Translations under genes and position numbers: made by a program
The notes under the pieces: model-generated
What the model was told of the DNA's origin: nothing
The model's database searches: none
Seen by the model: the letters and a program-made list of their open reading frames with translations, nothing else
Assembly (NCBI RefSeq): GCF_001373415.1
Contig: NZ_CDSE01000086.1
Location: 1 to 64,000 of the forward strand
Origin: Paenibacillus dakarensis
GTDB lineage: Bacteria; Bacillota; Bacilli; Paenibacillales; Paenibacillaceae
Direction: 5' to 3'
Length of the DNA stretch: 64,000 nucleotides
Shown: in pieces, positions 37,964 through 46,952 of the stretch
Position numbering within the stretch: the stretch's first letter is position 1
Layout: each line of letters opens with the position of its first letter

Positions 37964-40915
37964 TCATTTCTCATAGGGAAGATGAAATTCTTTGCGTTTC
38001 AGCGTAATTTCTTCATTCATAACGCGCACATAATTCTCCAGCGTCTCCCTTGGGTCATCCCCTTGAACGACCACTCTGCGGAAGGCGTTGTCGATATGCC
38101 GCCCAGTCAAATAGCCCCCAGGCACCTCAGGTACTCCGCGAGTCCATCCCATCTGTTCCTCCAGCATCCGGTAGTCCTGTGTCGGCCATGGCAGATTGGC
38201 GAGTGCCTCCTTGTTGGCGGTCGGATATCTCGCAGAGGTTCCCAGCCGGATTTCCATCTGCCGCCCGAAGGATGATTGCGTATCCTTACTGGTCCACCAT
38301 TTCAGGAACTGCCAGGCAGCATCCTTATCCTCGGTATGCTCGAACATGACTGCACCTGATCCGCTTGAGCCGACCTCACGGTGAAGGATGCCATCCTCCC
38401 CTGGTGTGCCTGGAACCGGAGCAAAAGCCCACAAGCCCTTGATTTCCGGTGCAAAAGCATTCAGCTTGTTGTACATCGTATAATCGACAATGCCGATCGG
38501 CATTTCGCCTGTTCGGAATCGGTTCGCAAAATCTGCGACGATCGGGATTTTATAATTGACGAACAGGTCGGTCCACTGCTTGAACTGCTTCATCGCAACT
38601 TCCGACTCCAGATCGGTGGAAAGCCCGCCATCCTTGTAAATTTTCCCGTTTTGCTGATACAGCAGCATCGTGAACGAAGGGCTGATCGGCAGCGTGGCAA
38701 TGTTCGTGTTCAACACCTCATTGCCCTGCGCGTCCAGCGGCTTTTGCGGCATGCCGAACTGGAGATTATTCTTCTGCAGCACCGGCAGGATTTCATAGAC
38801 ATCATCCCACGTCTGCGGCACTTTGAGCTTCAGCTCATCCTCGATAATATCCTTCCGGTAAAAGAGCATCGGAAATGTTTGAGTTTCCGGGAGAGCATAT
38901 GTTTTTCCGTTATATTGGAAGGGCACCAGCGCGCTCTCGTTAAACTGCTGCCTCACATCTTGATAATCCGGAAAAGATGATAATTCCTGAAGCGCGTTCC
39001 GCATGGCATAGTTGACCGGGAGGTCGCTTCCGATCTGAATGGCCACATCCGGTCCCTTACCAGCCACCGTTGAAGGCAGAAGCACATCCGCGGCAACCAG
39101 CTTGAGATTGACCCCAATACCGGTTTCCGGTGTGAAGCGGTCATCCACCAGCTTTTTAATAATTTGGGCCTGGTCGCGTGCCGAGGTTACCCATACCGTA
39201 ACGCTTCGGTTGCCTTCCCCGCCGCCCGAGAAATCATCATAATTTTCATAAAAAGATGCCGCAAACGCTTCCACGTTGCTGACCGTCCTGTCCCATCCAT
39301 CCGACATCGGCTCAGGCAGCTTCGCGCCGGGCGAGCTGACAATGAGATAGTCCAGACCGAGCGGCTGCTCGTTGACCGTCAGCATCCAGGAGCTCAGGGC
39401 ACCAACATTGCCCTTGTAGGCCTCAATCCTTGATGGCACGGTTTCGGGATTGTCAGCCATGTCCTTCAACTGGTAAGCAACCGTATTGATAATGGCCGTC
39501 CGGTCATCCTTCGATCCAGAGGAGCCCTCAAGAATTGAAGCGATGCGATACAGATGCTCGCTGTTCTCCCGGAACGTTTTCGTCATCTCCGGAATCCGCT
39601 GTTCCAGATTGTAGTCACGGAACGGGTCGGGAACGGTGCCGGTGTAGCTGATGATTTTGCGGTACATGGAGTTTAGTTCAAGAATATGGGATTCCATAGC
39701 TCGAAGAATTGGCGCCATATCTCCCAAAGTCACTTCCATCCGGACCGTATGCTTGCCTTTCGTCAGATGAAAGAGATACGGCTTGTCGCTGCTCTCTCCC
39801 ACCACCTTCATCTGCCAGTCTGTGCTATAAGGAAACGGGACGGCCTGTAGTTCCTGGAACGGGATTTTACCGTCAATATACATCTGCCTCAATGCGGACA
39901 TGCTCCGCAAATAATTCTGCCTGTTCTTGATCGCAATCTGATATAAACCGTCCTTCGGAACCTCGAATTCCCACTCGATCCATTGTCCAGGAAGCCTCCA
40001 GGCCCAGCCTCCCATCGCGTTGTTTCGCAGCTTGGATACATGGTACGGCTCTACTGCAGGGTCGGATCGGTCATTGTACGGAAACAGGCTTGGTGTGGAT
40101 TTATACAGTGGCTTCTCAGCCTGCAGCTTAATCATAATGTCATCGGCCGGCTTGAGCCCGTCCTTGCTGTAGGACTCCTCCATCTCCGCATAGGAAGGGA
40201 TATCCTCCTGCGGCGACAGAATCAGCTTGTCGATGAGCAGTGGTTCCTTGACCGAGTTCAGGGTGATGCTGTGCATTCCGCGGGTCAGATGAAACTTGAA
40301 GGGTTCCTCGTAAAAGCCCCCCGCATCAGTGAACGCCTCCTCGCGCCACAGATGCTCCTCAATTTGATTCGGCGCCAGATCGTTACCACGGCCATCGCGG
40401 TCAAATTCATGCTTTTCGTCCTTCCAGATCCGGTGGAAAACAAAGCTTCTCGCTTCGTTGAAAGGCACTTCTCCGTCAATCAGCAGTTCCCGTTCGATGT
40501 CAGAGTCCTTGCCCTTCTCGCTGTACATGCGAATACGGAGCTCATACATGCCCGTCTCCGGGACATTGAATTTCCATGTGATGGAACCGGTATCCTCCGT
40601 CAGCACCGACTTGCCCTGGCTGCCCTTGTAGTCCGACAGAATTTCCGCTTTCATGCCGTCCAGTGCAGTATAATCTTCCCCTTCAATGACAATGGGCCGG
40701 ACCGATGAGGAATCTGCCGTATTCAGATCCAATAAATACTCGTCGTAGCTGCCTTCCTTCACTGTTTTTTTCAGTCCGGACAGGTCCAGAGATGCGGTAT
40801 TCATCCCGGCGCTTTCAGCCTCGCGGGTGTCCTCTTTTCCGATAAAAATGATGAATGCTGCGGCCAGAACTAACAGCAGGGCGGCTAAAGCTGCTTTCTT
40901 GATCGCTTTCTGCAT
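37964..40915 (-). CDS. Membrane-anchored solute-binding protein with carbohydrate-binding-like domains
   Basis: Exceptional domain order in 983 residues: a signal-anchor helix (about 7-28) without lipobox; two similar beta-sandwich modules resembling CBM6/CBM35 (about 70-240 and 260-420, with the parallel phrases PFKFHLTRGMHSITLNSVKE and PYLFHLTKGKHTVRMEVTLG); a helical linker (about 420-530); then a complete extracellular solute-binding domain (about 590-960, VTVWVTSARDQAQIIKKL, PQTWDDVYEILPVLQKNN, WQFLKWWTSKDTQSSFGRQ). Typical binding proteins have about 420-450 residues. The start is set at 40915 (MQKAIKKAAL) after GAGAGGTGG. It probably feeds the adjacent permease pair. Confidence 0.82.
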   Translation of the reverse strand: MQKAIKKAALAALLLVLAAAFIIFIGKEDTREAESAGMNTASLDLSGLKKTVKEGSYDEYLLDLNTADSSSVRPIVIEGEDYTALDGMKAEILSDYKGSQGKSVLTEDTGSITWKFNVPETGMYELRIRMYSEKGKDSDIERELLIDGEVPFNEARSFVFHRIWKDEKHEFDRDGRGNDLAPNQIEEHLWREEAFTDAGGFYEEPFKFHLTRGMHSITLNSVKEPLLIDKLILSPQEDIPSYAEMEESYSKDGLKPADDIMIKLQAEKPLYKSTPSLFPYNDRSDPAVEPYHVSKLRNNAMGGWAWRLPGQWIEWEFEVPKDGLYQIAIKNRQNYLRSMSALRQMYIDGKIPFQELQAVPFPYSTDWQMKVVGESSDKPYLFHLTKGKHTVRMEVTLGDMAPILRAMESHILELNSMYRKIISYTGTVPDPFRDYNLEQRIPEMTKTFRENSEHLYRIASILEGSSGSKDDRTAIINTVAYQLKDMADNPETVPSRIEAYKGNVGALSSWMLTVNEQPLGLDYLIVSSPGAKLPEPMSDGWDRTVSNVEAFAASFYENYDDFSGGGEGNRSVTVWVTSARDQAQIIKKLVDDRFTPETGIGVNLKLVAADVLLPSTVAGKGPDVAIQIGSDLPVNYAMRNALQELSSFPDYQDVRQQFNESALVPFQYNGKTYALPETQTFPMLFYRKDIIEDELKLKVPQTWDDVYEILPVLQKNNLQFGMPQKPLDAQGNEVLNTNIATLPISPSFTMLLYQQNGKIYKDGGLSTDLESEVAMKQFKQWTDLFVNYKIPIVADFANRFRTGEMPIGIVDYTMYNKLNAFAPEIKGLWAFAPVPGTPGEDGILHREVGSSGSGAVMFEHTEDKDAAWQFLKWWTSKDTQSSFGRQMEIRLGTSARYPTANKEALANLPWPTQDYRMLEEQMGWTRGVPEVPGGYLTGRHIDNAFRRVVVQGDDPRETLENYVRVMNEEITLKRKEFHLPYEK

Positions 40916-41013
40916 GGGTCCACCTCTCTTTTGAGCAGTACCCCTCATCCGCCAGGGGCGAATGAAGGGTACCTTCCAGCGTTACTATTCAGCTATTTAT
41001 TTATCAGCCAAGT

Positions 41014-42426
41014 TTATTTGCTATCACTCAGCATCTTGTTAATGCCGGCTTCGAACTGCGGCTTCACCTTCTCAACCGCTGTTGCAGGAGAACCCTTACC
41101 TTTGGTAATTTCCTCGACTACGCCCGCAAAGAGCTTCTCGCCATCCGGAATAGCGTAGTACGAAATATAATCGATGCTGTCCGCCATTTGAGCCCGGGTA
41201 TTCAGCGATTCCTTGTTCGGATAGGAAGATTCCCAGGCTTGTTTGGAAAGCTTACGGCCTTCTTCATGCAAACTGATCTCGTCATAAATCTTTACCGCAG
41301 CTTCGGCATTCTTGGAATACTTCGCCACCATGAACATGTTGCCGAACGGTGTGTAGGATACATACTTGTCGGCTTTAGGACCTTTCGGGAAGAACACGTA
41401 GCCGAGCTCCTGGTTCTTCATATTTTCCAACAGGCCGCCCAGCTCCCAGCTGAAGCCGCCGTACAATACACCCTTGCCTGCGATAAATTCCTTGCTCGCA
41501 TCCTCCGGAACCGGCTGCATAATAGATTTATCCTTATTGTAGAGATCCGAGACGAACTGAAGCGCCTCAATCGCATTTTCGCTATCCAGCGAGAATTTAA
41601 TCTGGCCGTTTTCGTCCTTGTCCACAGATCCCTTGTTGGTGTATACGAACTGCTCTGTCAGGAAGTTGAGGGTGCCATAACCCCCAGCGATACCAAATAC
41701 GTCGGTTTTGCCGTCGCCATTCGTGTCCTTGGTTGCTTTTTTAGCGAAATCGCGCAGCTTATCCCAAGTCCACTCTCCCTTTTCCTGAAGCTCGTATGGA
41801 TCTTCAAGACCTAGCTTCTGTACAAGCGTCTTGTTATAGAAGAAGCCGTAAGGAGAAGGAGAACCATCGTACATACCGTACTGTTTACCGTTAAAGCTGC
41901 CTCCGTTCTTCATCCATCCGTTATATTTCGGATCATTCAGATCCAGGAAGTCATCCACAGGCTGGATAAAATCCTTGTTCACCAGCTGCGGGAATGCCCA
42001 GAACAGCTCTAGAAGGACAATATCCGCAAACGGCTCGCCGGAAAGCGAGGTTGTCGTAAAGTTCTCAACATATTTGCCGTAATCACCAAACTTCACGAAT
42101 TCAATCTTGGCGTTGTATTTTTTCTCCGCCTCTTCGATCAGCTTGATCTGCATCTCGTCGGCAGGTCCCTTCTCAGCCAACTGTCTTGGATCTGCGTCAT
42201 CGTACCAGACTCCGATCCGAACCGTCTCGCCCTTAAGATCATACTTTGGTTCTTCAGCAGCCGGCGGTTCGGTTTTTTCAGGTTCCTTCTCCGTATTCGG
42301 CGCAGGTTGTGCGGTCTCGGGTTTGTCGCTGGCGCTTTCCGGTGATTTCGTTCCGGAGCATCCAACTACGGTAAATGCCAACAGAAAAACGATCAGCAGC
42401 ATAGAAATGACTCTTAGCTTTTTCAT
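41014..42426 (-). CDS. Lipoprotein sugar-binding protein (ABC transporter)
   Basis: Solute-binding protein of 470 residues. The signal peptide ends in the lipobox VVGC (Cys about 23), so it is lipid-anchored outside the membrane; a Pro/Glu-rich linker (about 25-60) follows. The body has the family-1 features GEPFADIVLLELFWAFPQLV and GEWTWDKLRDFAKKA; DTNGDGKTDVFG resembles a calcium-binding loop, as in many binding proteins of this type. First gene of the operon, preceded by a 260-base leader and a strong promoter. Its sugar is unknown. Confidence 0.9.
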   Translation of the reverse strand: MKKLRVISMLLIVFLLAFTVVGCSGTKSPESASDKPETAQPAPNTEKEPEKTEPPAAEEPKYDLKGETVRIGVWYDDADPRQLAEKGPADEMQIKLIEEAEKKYNAKIEFVKFGDYGKYVENFTTTSLSGEPFADIVLLELFWAFPQLVNKDFIQPVDDFLDLNDPKYNGWMKNGGSFNGKQYGMYDGSPSPYGFFYNKTLVQKLGLEDPYELQEKGEWTWDKLRDFAKKATKDTNGDGKTDVFGIAGGYGTLNFLTEQFVYTNKGSVDKDENGQIKFSLDSENAIEALQFVSDLYNKDKSIMQPVPEDASKEFIAGKGVLYGGFSWELGGLLENMKNQELGYVFFPKGPKADKYVSYTPFGNMFMVAKYSKNAEAAVKIYDEISLHEEGRKLSKQAWESSYPNKESLNTRAQMADSIDYISYYAIPDGEKLFAGVVEEITKGKGSPATAVEKVKPQFEAGINKMLSDSK

Positions 42427-42687
42427 GTTTAAACCCCCATCTTCCCTCAGGAATTAATTAGTGAAAGACCATTGCTTTTCAACCTTCATACTCCAGCGGA
42501 CGTGCAGATTTGCGTTCAGCTGATCCCTCCTTTGACTCCATATCGGAAAGAATGCGCTTACAAAAGGAACTTGAAATCACGGCGCCACAGGTATGTGGTT
42601 CACGCCGACACTCCATTCTTGCCTAGCGGTATCATACTCAGATGTCTTATGTATTAGATATATCTTTTAACACCGCTTTCTGACGTT
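42427..42687 (-). other. Leader region of the sugar operon
   Basis: About 260 bases lie between the promoter and the first ATG. The only structure I see is a perfect 10-bp palindrome AGATATATCT at 42656-42665, about 25 bases into the transcript. No known riboswitch motif and no convincing ORF are seen. Confidence 0.4.
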
Positions 42688-42716
42688 ATTATAATTCTGA
42701 AGGCGCCTTTTGTAAA
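42688..42716 (-). promoter_or_regulatory. Sigma-A promoter of the sugar operon
   Basis: The minus strand reads TTTACA (42716-42711), a 17-bp spacer, then TATAAT (42693-42688). This is near consensus (11 of 12) and faces the lipoprotein gene. Confidence 0.75.
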
Positions 42717-42736
42717 TAATAGATATACCCTATTAT
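42716..42736. promoter_or_regulatory. Operator candidate beside the sugar-operon promoter
   Basis: Perfect inverted repeat ATAATAG-N7-CTATTAT whose edge touches the -35 hexamer. Position and symmetry suit a dimeric repressor, probably the GntR-LacI regulator encoded just upstream. Confidence 0.45.
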
Positions 42737-42821
42737 CATAAAATATTAAATAACTATATGTTTTGGTATAAAAGATATATAGGTTATGCGGTACAAAGAG
42801 AATGAATTGCTGTATTTCCAC

Positions 42822-42846
42822 AAAAAAACCGACCCTATGGTCGGTT
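42822..42846 (-). terminator. Terminator of the regulator gene
   Basis: Minus strand ACCGACC-CATA-GGGTCGGT followed by seven T, a dozen bases after the regulator stop codon. It separates the regulator from the sugar operon. Confidence 0.88.
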
Positions 42847-42858
42847 CCTTGATTCGGC

Positions 42859-43995
42859 CTATTTGCTTTGTACAAAAGAAGCTGTAGATTCCCGCTCAAC
42901 CAGACGTACAGGGACAAACTCCAGTTCCGGCTTTCCCCGGCCCTTTTCGATTTGGCGGACAATTTGTTCTGCAGCGCGTTTTCCAATTTCACTGTAATTC
43001 TGAGACACTGTCGTAATCGGCACTTCCACCAGACGGGAAATGATATGGTCGTCAAAACCGACAATCGACAGTTCCTCCGGCACAGAAATGCCAAGCTCCC
43101 GCGCTCCCCGCAGCAGGTCAACCGCCAGATGGTCATGCTCCACCTGAATGGCAGTAACGCCGAGCTCTGAAATGCGTGATACGAGATCCTTATAAAACTC
43201 CGCCTGATTACTTTCATCTGCTTCCCTGTAGAAATCCGTGATCACCAATTCAGGATCAATAGGTATCTGGTTTTCACGAAGTGCCATGCAGTACCCCTGA
43301 TAACGGTCCCGAACGGAACTGCGATATTCAATGCTGATACTTGATACAAACGCGATCCGCTCATGTCCCATTTCAATCAGTTTACTCGCTGCCAAATACC
43401 CGCCTGCCTGATTGTCCGAAACAACACTTGTCAAGGGAAGACTCTCCACATATTGGTCTATCAGCACGACCGGATAGTTGTTCCAATACAATGCGTGAAG
43501 TACATCGATGTTGATCGTTGTACTCATGGGATAAAGGATGATACCGCTGGATCCGTATTTCGGGATCCGGAGGAGCAGCTCTTTTTCCTTGGTCTTATCC
43601 CAGTTACTGCTGTGTATGCTCAAATAATAGCCTTTGGAATCCAGATAATTCGAAGCCCCCTGGATAAAATCAGCCTCATGGGTAGCCAGATACGGGAGGA
43701 TCATCGAGATGATCGGGTTCGGGCTTGAATTCATTGCGCCAAAGCCGCCCTCGGATATTGTCCCCGGGCTGTCCTGCTTTTTCACAAAGCTGCCGCTACC
43801 TCGCCTGCGGTAAATGAGGCCTTCGCGCTCCAGCTCAATCAACGCCCGCTTGGACGTGATCCGGCTGACGCCCGACTGCTCGGCCAGTTCCACCTCCGTA
43901 GGCAGCTGCTCGTCCGCTTTGTATTCTCCGCTTAATATCCGGGCTTTTAAATCCTCCATGATGACGAGATAAAGCGGCTTGCTTTTGGATTGCAT
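42859..43995 (-). CDS. GntR-type HTH / LacI-type sensor transcription regulator
   Basis: Regulator of 378 residues of the AraR-like architecture. A GntR winged helix (about 1-75) carries the signature LPTEVELAEQSGVSRITSKRA and RRRGSGSFV; a periplasmic-binding-protein-like sensor domain (about 95-375) shows GYLAASKLIEMGHERIAFVSS and SIVGFDDHIISRL as in LacI. Such proteins usually repress sugar genes and are released by a sugar. Start at 43995 (MQSKSKPLY) with GGAAGTGA eight bases upstream. It has its own promoter and terminator and probably controls the operon that follows. Confidence 0.92.
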   Translation of the reverse strand: MQSKSKPLYLVIMEDLKARILSGEYKADEQLPTEVELAEQSGVSRITSKRALIELEREGLIYRRRGSGSFVKKQDSPGTISEGGFGAMNSSPNPIISMILPYLATHEADFIQGASNYLDSKGYYLSIHSSNWDKTKEKELLLRIPKYGSSGIILYPMSTTINIDVLHALYWNNYPVVLIDQYVESLPLTSVVSDNQAGGYLAASKLIEMGHERIAFVSSISIEYRSSVRDRYQGYCMALRENQIPIDPELVITDFYREADESNQAEFYKDLVSRISELGVTAIQVEHDHLAVDLLRGARELGISVPEELSIVGFDDHIISRLVEVPITTVSQNYSEIGKRAAEQIVRQIEKGRGKPELEFVPVRLVERESTASFVQSK

Positions 43996-44041
43996 AGTTG
44001 CTGTCACTTCCAATCTGGAACGATATTGGATTTAGTTATTA

Positions 44042-44071
44042 ATTATATCAAATATACCTAATCACTTTCAA
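44042..44071 (-). promoter_or_regulatory. Promoter of the regulator gene
   Basis: Minus strand TTGAAA (44071-44066), an 18-bp spacer and a perfect TATAAT (44047-44042), about 47 bp upstream of the regulator start. Confidence 0.7.
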
Positions 44072-44073
44072 TG

Positions 44074-44095
44074 TATATACTTAATATATACTTAA
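44074..44095. repeat. Perfect 11-bp tandem repeat upstream of the regulator promoter
   Basis: TATATACTTAA occurs twice in direct tandem (44074-44084 and 44085-44095), ending 2 bp from the -35. One repeat is about one helical turn, which suits a protein-binding site or an UP-like element. The rest of the gap to tcdA holds only the tcdA terminator. Confidence 0.6.
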
Positions 44096-44183
44096 TTTTG
44101 GTGAACTGGATCCTCTTAAGTTAGCAATAATATATCCCCAGTCGACAACGAATCCCGCTTACAGGCAATAGAAAAAGAAATAC

Positions 44184-44220
44184 AAAAAAAACGCAGAGCT
44201 CGTCTTCATACGAACTCTGC
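44184..44220 (-). terminator. Terminator after tcdA
   Basis: Minus strand GCAGAG-TT-CGT...ACG-AG-CTCTGC followed by a G and eight T. Confidence 0.85.
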
Positions 44221-44302
44221 ATCATTCTCTGCAACACCGAATGATCCAGGACATGCCCCTGAAACTAAGATCGCTTTCTGCAGGAATAAATTAATTTACC
44301 GT

Positions 44303-45058
44303 TTATAAAGAAATGCCCGCTCTTTCAAGCAATTCTTTCACTGCAACACTGACCATAATCAAGCCGGCAACCGGTGGTACAAAAGCATTACTTGCTGGCG
44401 GCTGTTTCGCCTTTCGAATCTCCGGTGCGTTCTCAGGCACGATTTTGTCCGTTACATCCTGACGGGGTTTCATCGGTTCTTCTGTAGAGAAGACAACTTT
44501 AACCCCTTTCTTGATCCCTTCCTTGCGCAGCTTTGTGCGAATCACACGTGCGATTGGGTCCATCGATGTTTTCGAAATATCTGCCACCTGAAACTTGGAC
44601 GGGTCCATCTTATTCGCGGCACCCATGCTGGAGATCATCGGAATCCCGCGTTTCAGGCACTCCTTGATCAGATGAACCTTGTATATGATCGTATCGGAAG
44701 CATCAAGCACATAGTCCAGATCATATTTGAACAATTCTTCATACGTCTCATCGGTGTAGAACATATTAAGTGCGATGGCTTCGCATTCGGGATTAATCAG
44801 CTTTACACGCTCCACCATCAGATCTGCCTTCTTCTGACCAATGGTAGTCGTCAAAGCATGAATCTGACGATTAATGTTTGTGATATCCACAACGTCTTTA
44901 TCGATTAATATAATTCGGCCAACTCCTGTACGGGCAAGAGCTTCCACCGCCATAGATCCTACGCCGCCGATTCCAAGCACAGCTACCGTGCTGTTTTTCA
45001 TCACACCCAGCCCCTCAGGTCCGATCGCCAGCTCCGTACGGGAAAACTGATGCAGCAT
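44303..45058 (-). CDS. tcdA: tRNA threonylcarbamoyladenosine dehydratase TcdA (YrvM)
   Basis: E1-like ATP-dependent enzyme that cyclises t6A37 of tRNA to ct6A. The Rossmann motif GIGGVGSMAVEALARTGVG is followed by LIDKDVVDITNINRQ, typical of ThiF/MoeB-like enzymes. 251 residues. Start at 45058 preceded by AGGAGG. It lies 68 bp after aspS in the hisS-aspS-tcdA unit, the same order as in B. subtilis. Confidence 0.93.
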   Translation of the reverse strand: MLHQFSRTELAIGPEGLGVMKNSTVAVLGIGGVGSMAVEALARTGVGRIILIDKDVVDITNINRQIHALTTTIGQKKADLMVERVKLINPECEAIALNMFYTDETYEELFKYDLDYVLDASDTIIYKVHLIKECLKRGIPMISSMGAANKMDPSKFQVADISKTSMDPIARVIRTKLRKEGIKKGVKVVFSTEEPMKPRQDVTDKIVPENAPEIRKAKQPPASNAFVPPVAGLIMVSVAVKELLERAGISL

Positions 45059-45126
45059 CTTAAATACCTCCTAACAGGCAAGAAACGGCTGAAAAACAGC
45101 CGTTTCCCCCATTCATCTGAAATTTA

Positions 45127-46905
45127 CTACTTCTTGTCGTCACCTGGTTTTTTGGCAAGCTTGATATGAAGCTGTTCAAGCTGTCCTCCATCCACCATTG
45201 AAGGTGAATCCATAAGAAGATCTGTTGCGCTTGCTGTTTTCGGGAATGCAATCGTCTCACGCAGGTTGTTGCGTCCTGCAAGCAGCATAACCAGTCGGTC
45301 CAGACCGAAGGCGATTCCGCCATGCGGTGGAGTACCGTATTCGAACGCATCCAGCAAGTAGCCGAACTTCTCGTTAGCTGTCTCTGGAGATAAGCCCAGC
45401 GCAGCGAACATTTTTTCCTGAATATCACGTTTGTATATACGCATTGAGCCGCCGCCCACTTCATAACCGTTCAATACAATGTCATAAGCCTGCGCTCGTA
45501 CAGCAAGAGGATCTGTATCAAGCAGTTCAAGATCATCGTCGTTCGGACGAGTGAACGGATGATGCTCTGCCACATAGCGCTTCTGCTCTTCATCATAGCT
45601 TAAGAGCGGGAAGTCCAGTACCCAAGCGAACTTGAATTCATTATCATTGATCAAGCCCAGCTGACGGCCGATCTTGAGACGAAGTGCGCCAAGCACATCA
45701 GCTACAACTTTTTTGGTATCCGCTGAGAATAACAGCAAGTCGCCGTCTTCTGCACCAGTGCGTTCTCTAATCGCTTCAATTTCCTGCTCGGTAAAGAATT
45801 TCACGATAGGTCCCTTGAACTCTCCCTCTTTCACCTGAATCCAAGCGAGTCCTTTCGCTCCGTAACGGGCAGCGTATGGTCCAAGATCATCGATCTCTTT
45901 ACGCGTCCAGGTACCGCAGCCTTTAGCGTTCAGACATTTCACTTCGCCGCCTTTTTCGATGACAGAAGCGAACACTTTAACACCACTCGAAGCCACAATA
46001 TCGTTCATTTCGATCAGTTCAAGGCCAAAACGAAGGTCCGGCTTATCGGAACCGTATTTGCCCATTGCATCCGCATAGCTGATCCGCTGGAATGGAGTCG
46101 CCAATTCAACACCAATCGTTTCTTTAAACAAGCGAACCATCAGCTTCTCCATCATGCCCAGCAGGTCGTCGCGGTCCATAAATGAAGTCTCAATATCGAC
46201 CTGAGTGAATTCAGGTTGACGGTCTGCACGAAGGTCCTCGTCACGGAAGCAGCGAGCAATCTGGTAATAACGCTCAACCCCACTGACCATTAACAGCTGC
46301 TTGTAAAGCTGTGGAGATTGCGGCAATGCGAAGAATTCGCCTGGATGAACCCGGCTTGGTACCAGATAATCACGCGCACCTTCCGGAGAGCTCTTGGTCA
46401 GGATCGGTGTTTCAACATCTACAAAGCCTTCTCCGTCCAAGAAGTCACGGAACACTTTAGAAGCTTTGGAGCGAAGCATAAGCGTCTGCTGCATTTCCGG
46501 ACGACGCAAGTCAAGGTAACGGTACTTCAGACGAAGCTGCTCGTCCACTTCCACTCCATCTTCAATGAAGAACGGAGGAGTCTTAGCTGTGTTTAATACT
46601 TCGATTTCTGTAACCTGAACCTCAATTTCACCTGTAGGAAGGTTAGGATTAATCGTTTCAGCATCCCGCTTGACCACTTTACCGGACACCGCTATTACGT
46701 ACTCCGAACGAACTTTATCTGCAATTGCCAAGGCATCGCCTGAAAAATCCGGATTGAATACAACCTGCATAATTCCGCTGCGGTCGCGAAGATCGATGAA
46801 GAGCACGCCTCCCAAGTCGCGGCGAGTCTGCACCCAGCCGTTTAATGTTACGGTATCTCCAATGTTGGCGGTCGTTAATTGACCGCAATGATGCGTCCTT
46901 TTCAT
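45127..46905 (-). CDS. aspS: Aspartyl-tRNA synthetase
   Basis: Class II synthetase of 592 residues. An OB-fold anticodon domain ([26 protein letters not shown]) comes first; motif 2 is [20 protein letters not shown]; the bacterial GAD insertion lies in the middle; motif 3 is [18 protein letters not shown]. Located 47 bp downstream of hisS and likely co-transcribed under the hisS T-box. Confidence 0.97.
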   Translation of the reverse strand: MKRTHHCGQLTTANIGDTVTLNGWVQTRRDLGGVLFIDLRDRSGIMQVVFNPDFSGDALAIADKVRSEYVIAVSGKVVKRDAETINPNLPTGEIEVQVTEIEVLNTAKTPPFFIEDGVEVDEQLRLKYRYLDLRRPEMQQTLMLRSKASKVFRDFLDGEGFVDVETPILTKSSPEGARDYLVPSRVHPGEFFALPQSPQLYKQLLMVSGVERYYQIARCFRDEDLRADRQPEFTQVDIETSFMDRDDLLGMMEKLMVRLFKETIGVELATPFQRISYADAMGKYGSDKPDLRFGLELIEMNDIVASSGVKVFASVIEKGGEVKCLNAKGCGTWTRKEIDDLGPYAARYGAKGLAWIQVKEGEFKGPIVKFFTEQEIEAIRERTGAEDGDLLLFSADTKKVVADVLGALRLKIGRQLGLINDNEFKFAWVLDFPLLSYDEEQKRYVAEHHPFTRPNDDDLELLDTDPLAVRAQAYDIVLNGYEVGGGSMRIYKRDIQEKMFAALGLSPETANEKFGYLLDAFEYGTPPHGGIAFGLDRLVMLLAGRNNLRETIAFPKTASATDLLMDSPSMVDGGQLEQLHIKLAKKPGDDKK

Positions 46906-46952
46906 GATTCCATCATACCCCTTTTATAAGTAATTAAGCCGAATACGGCAGG

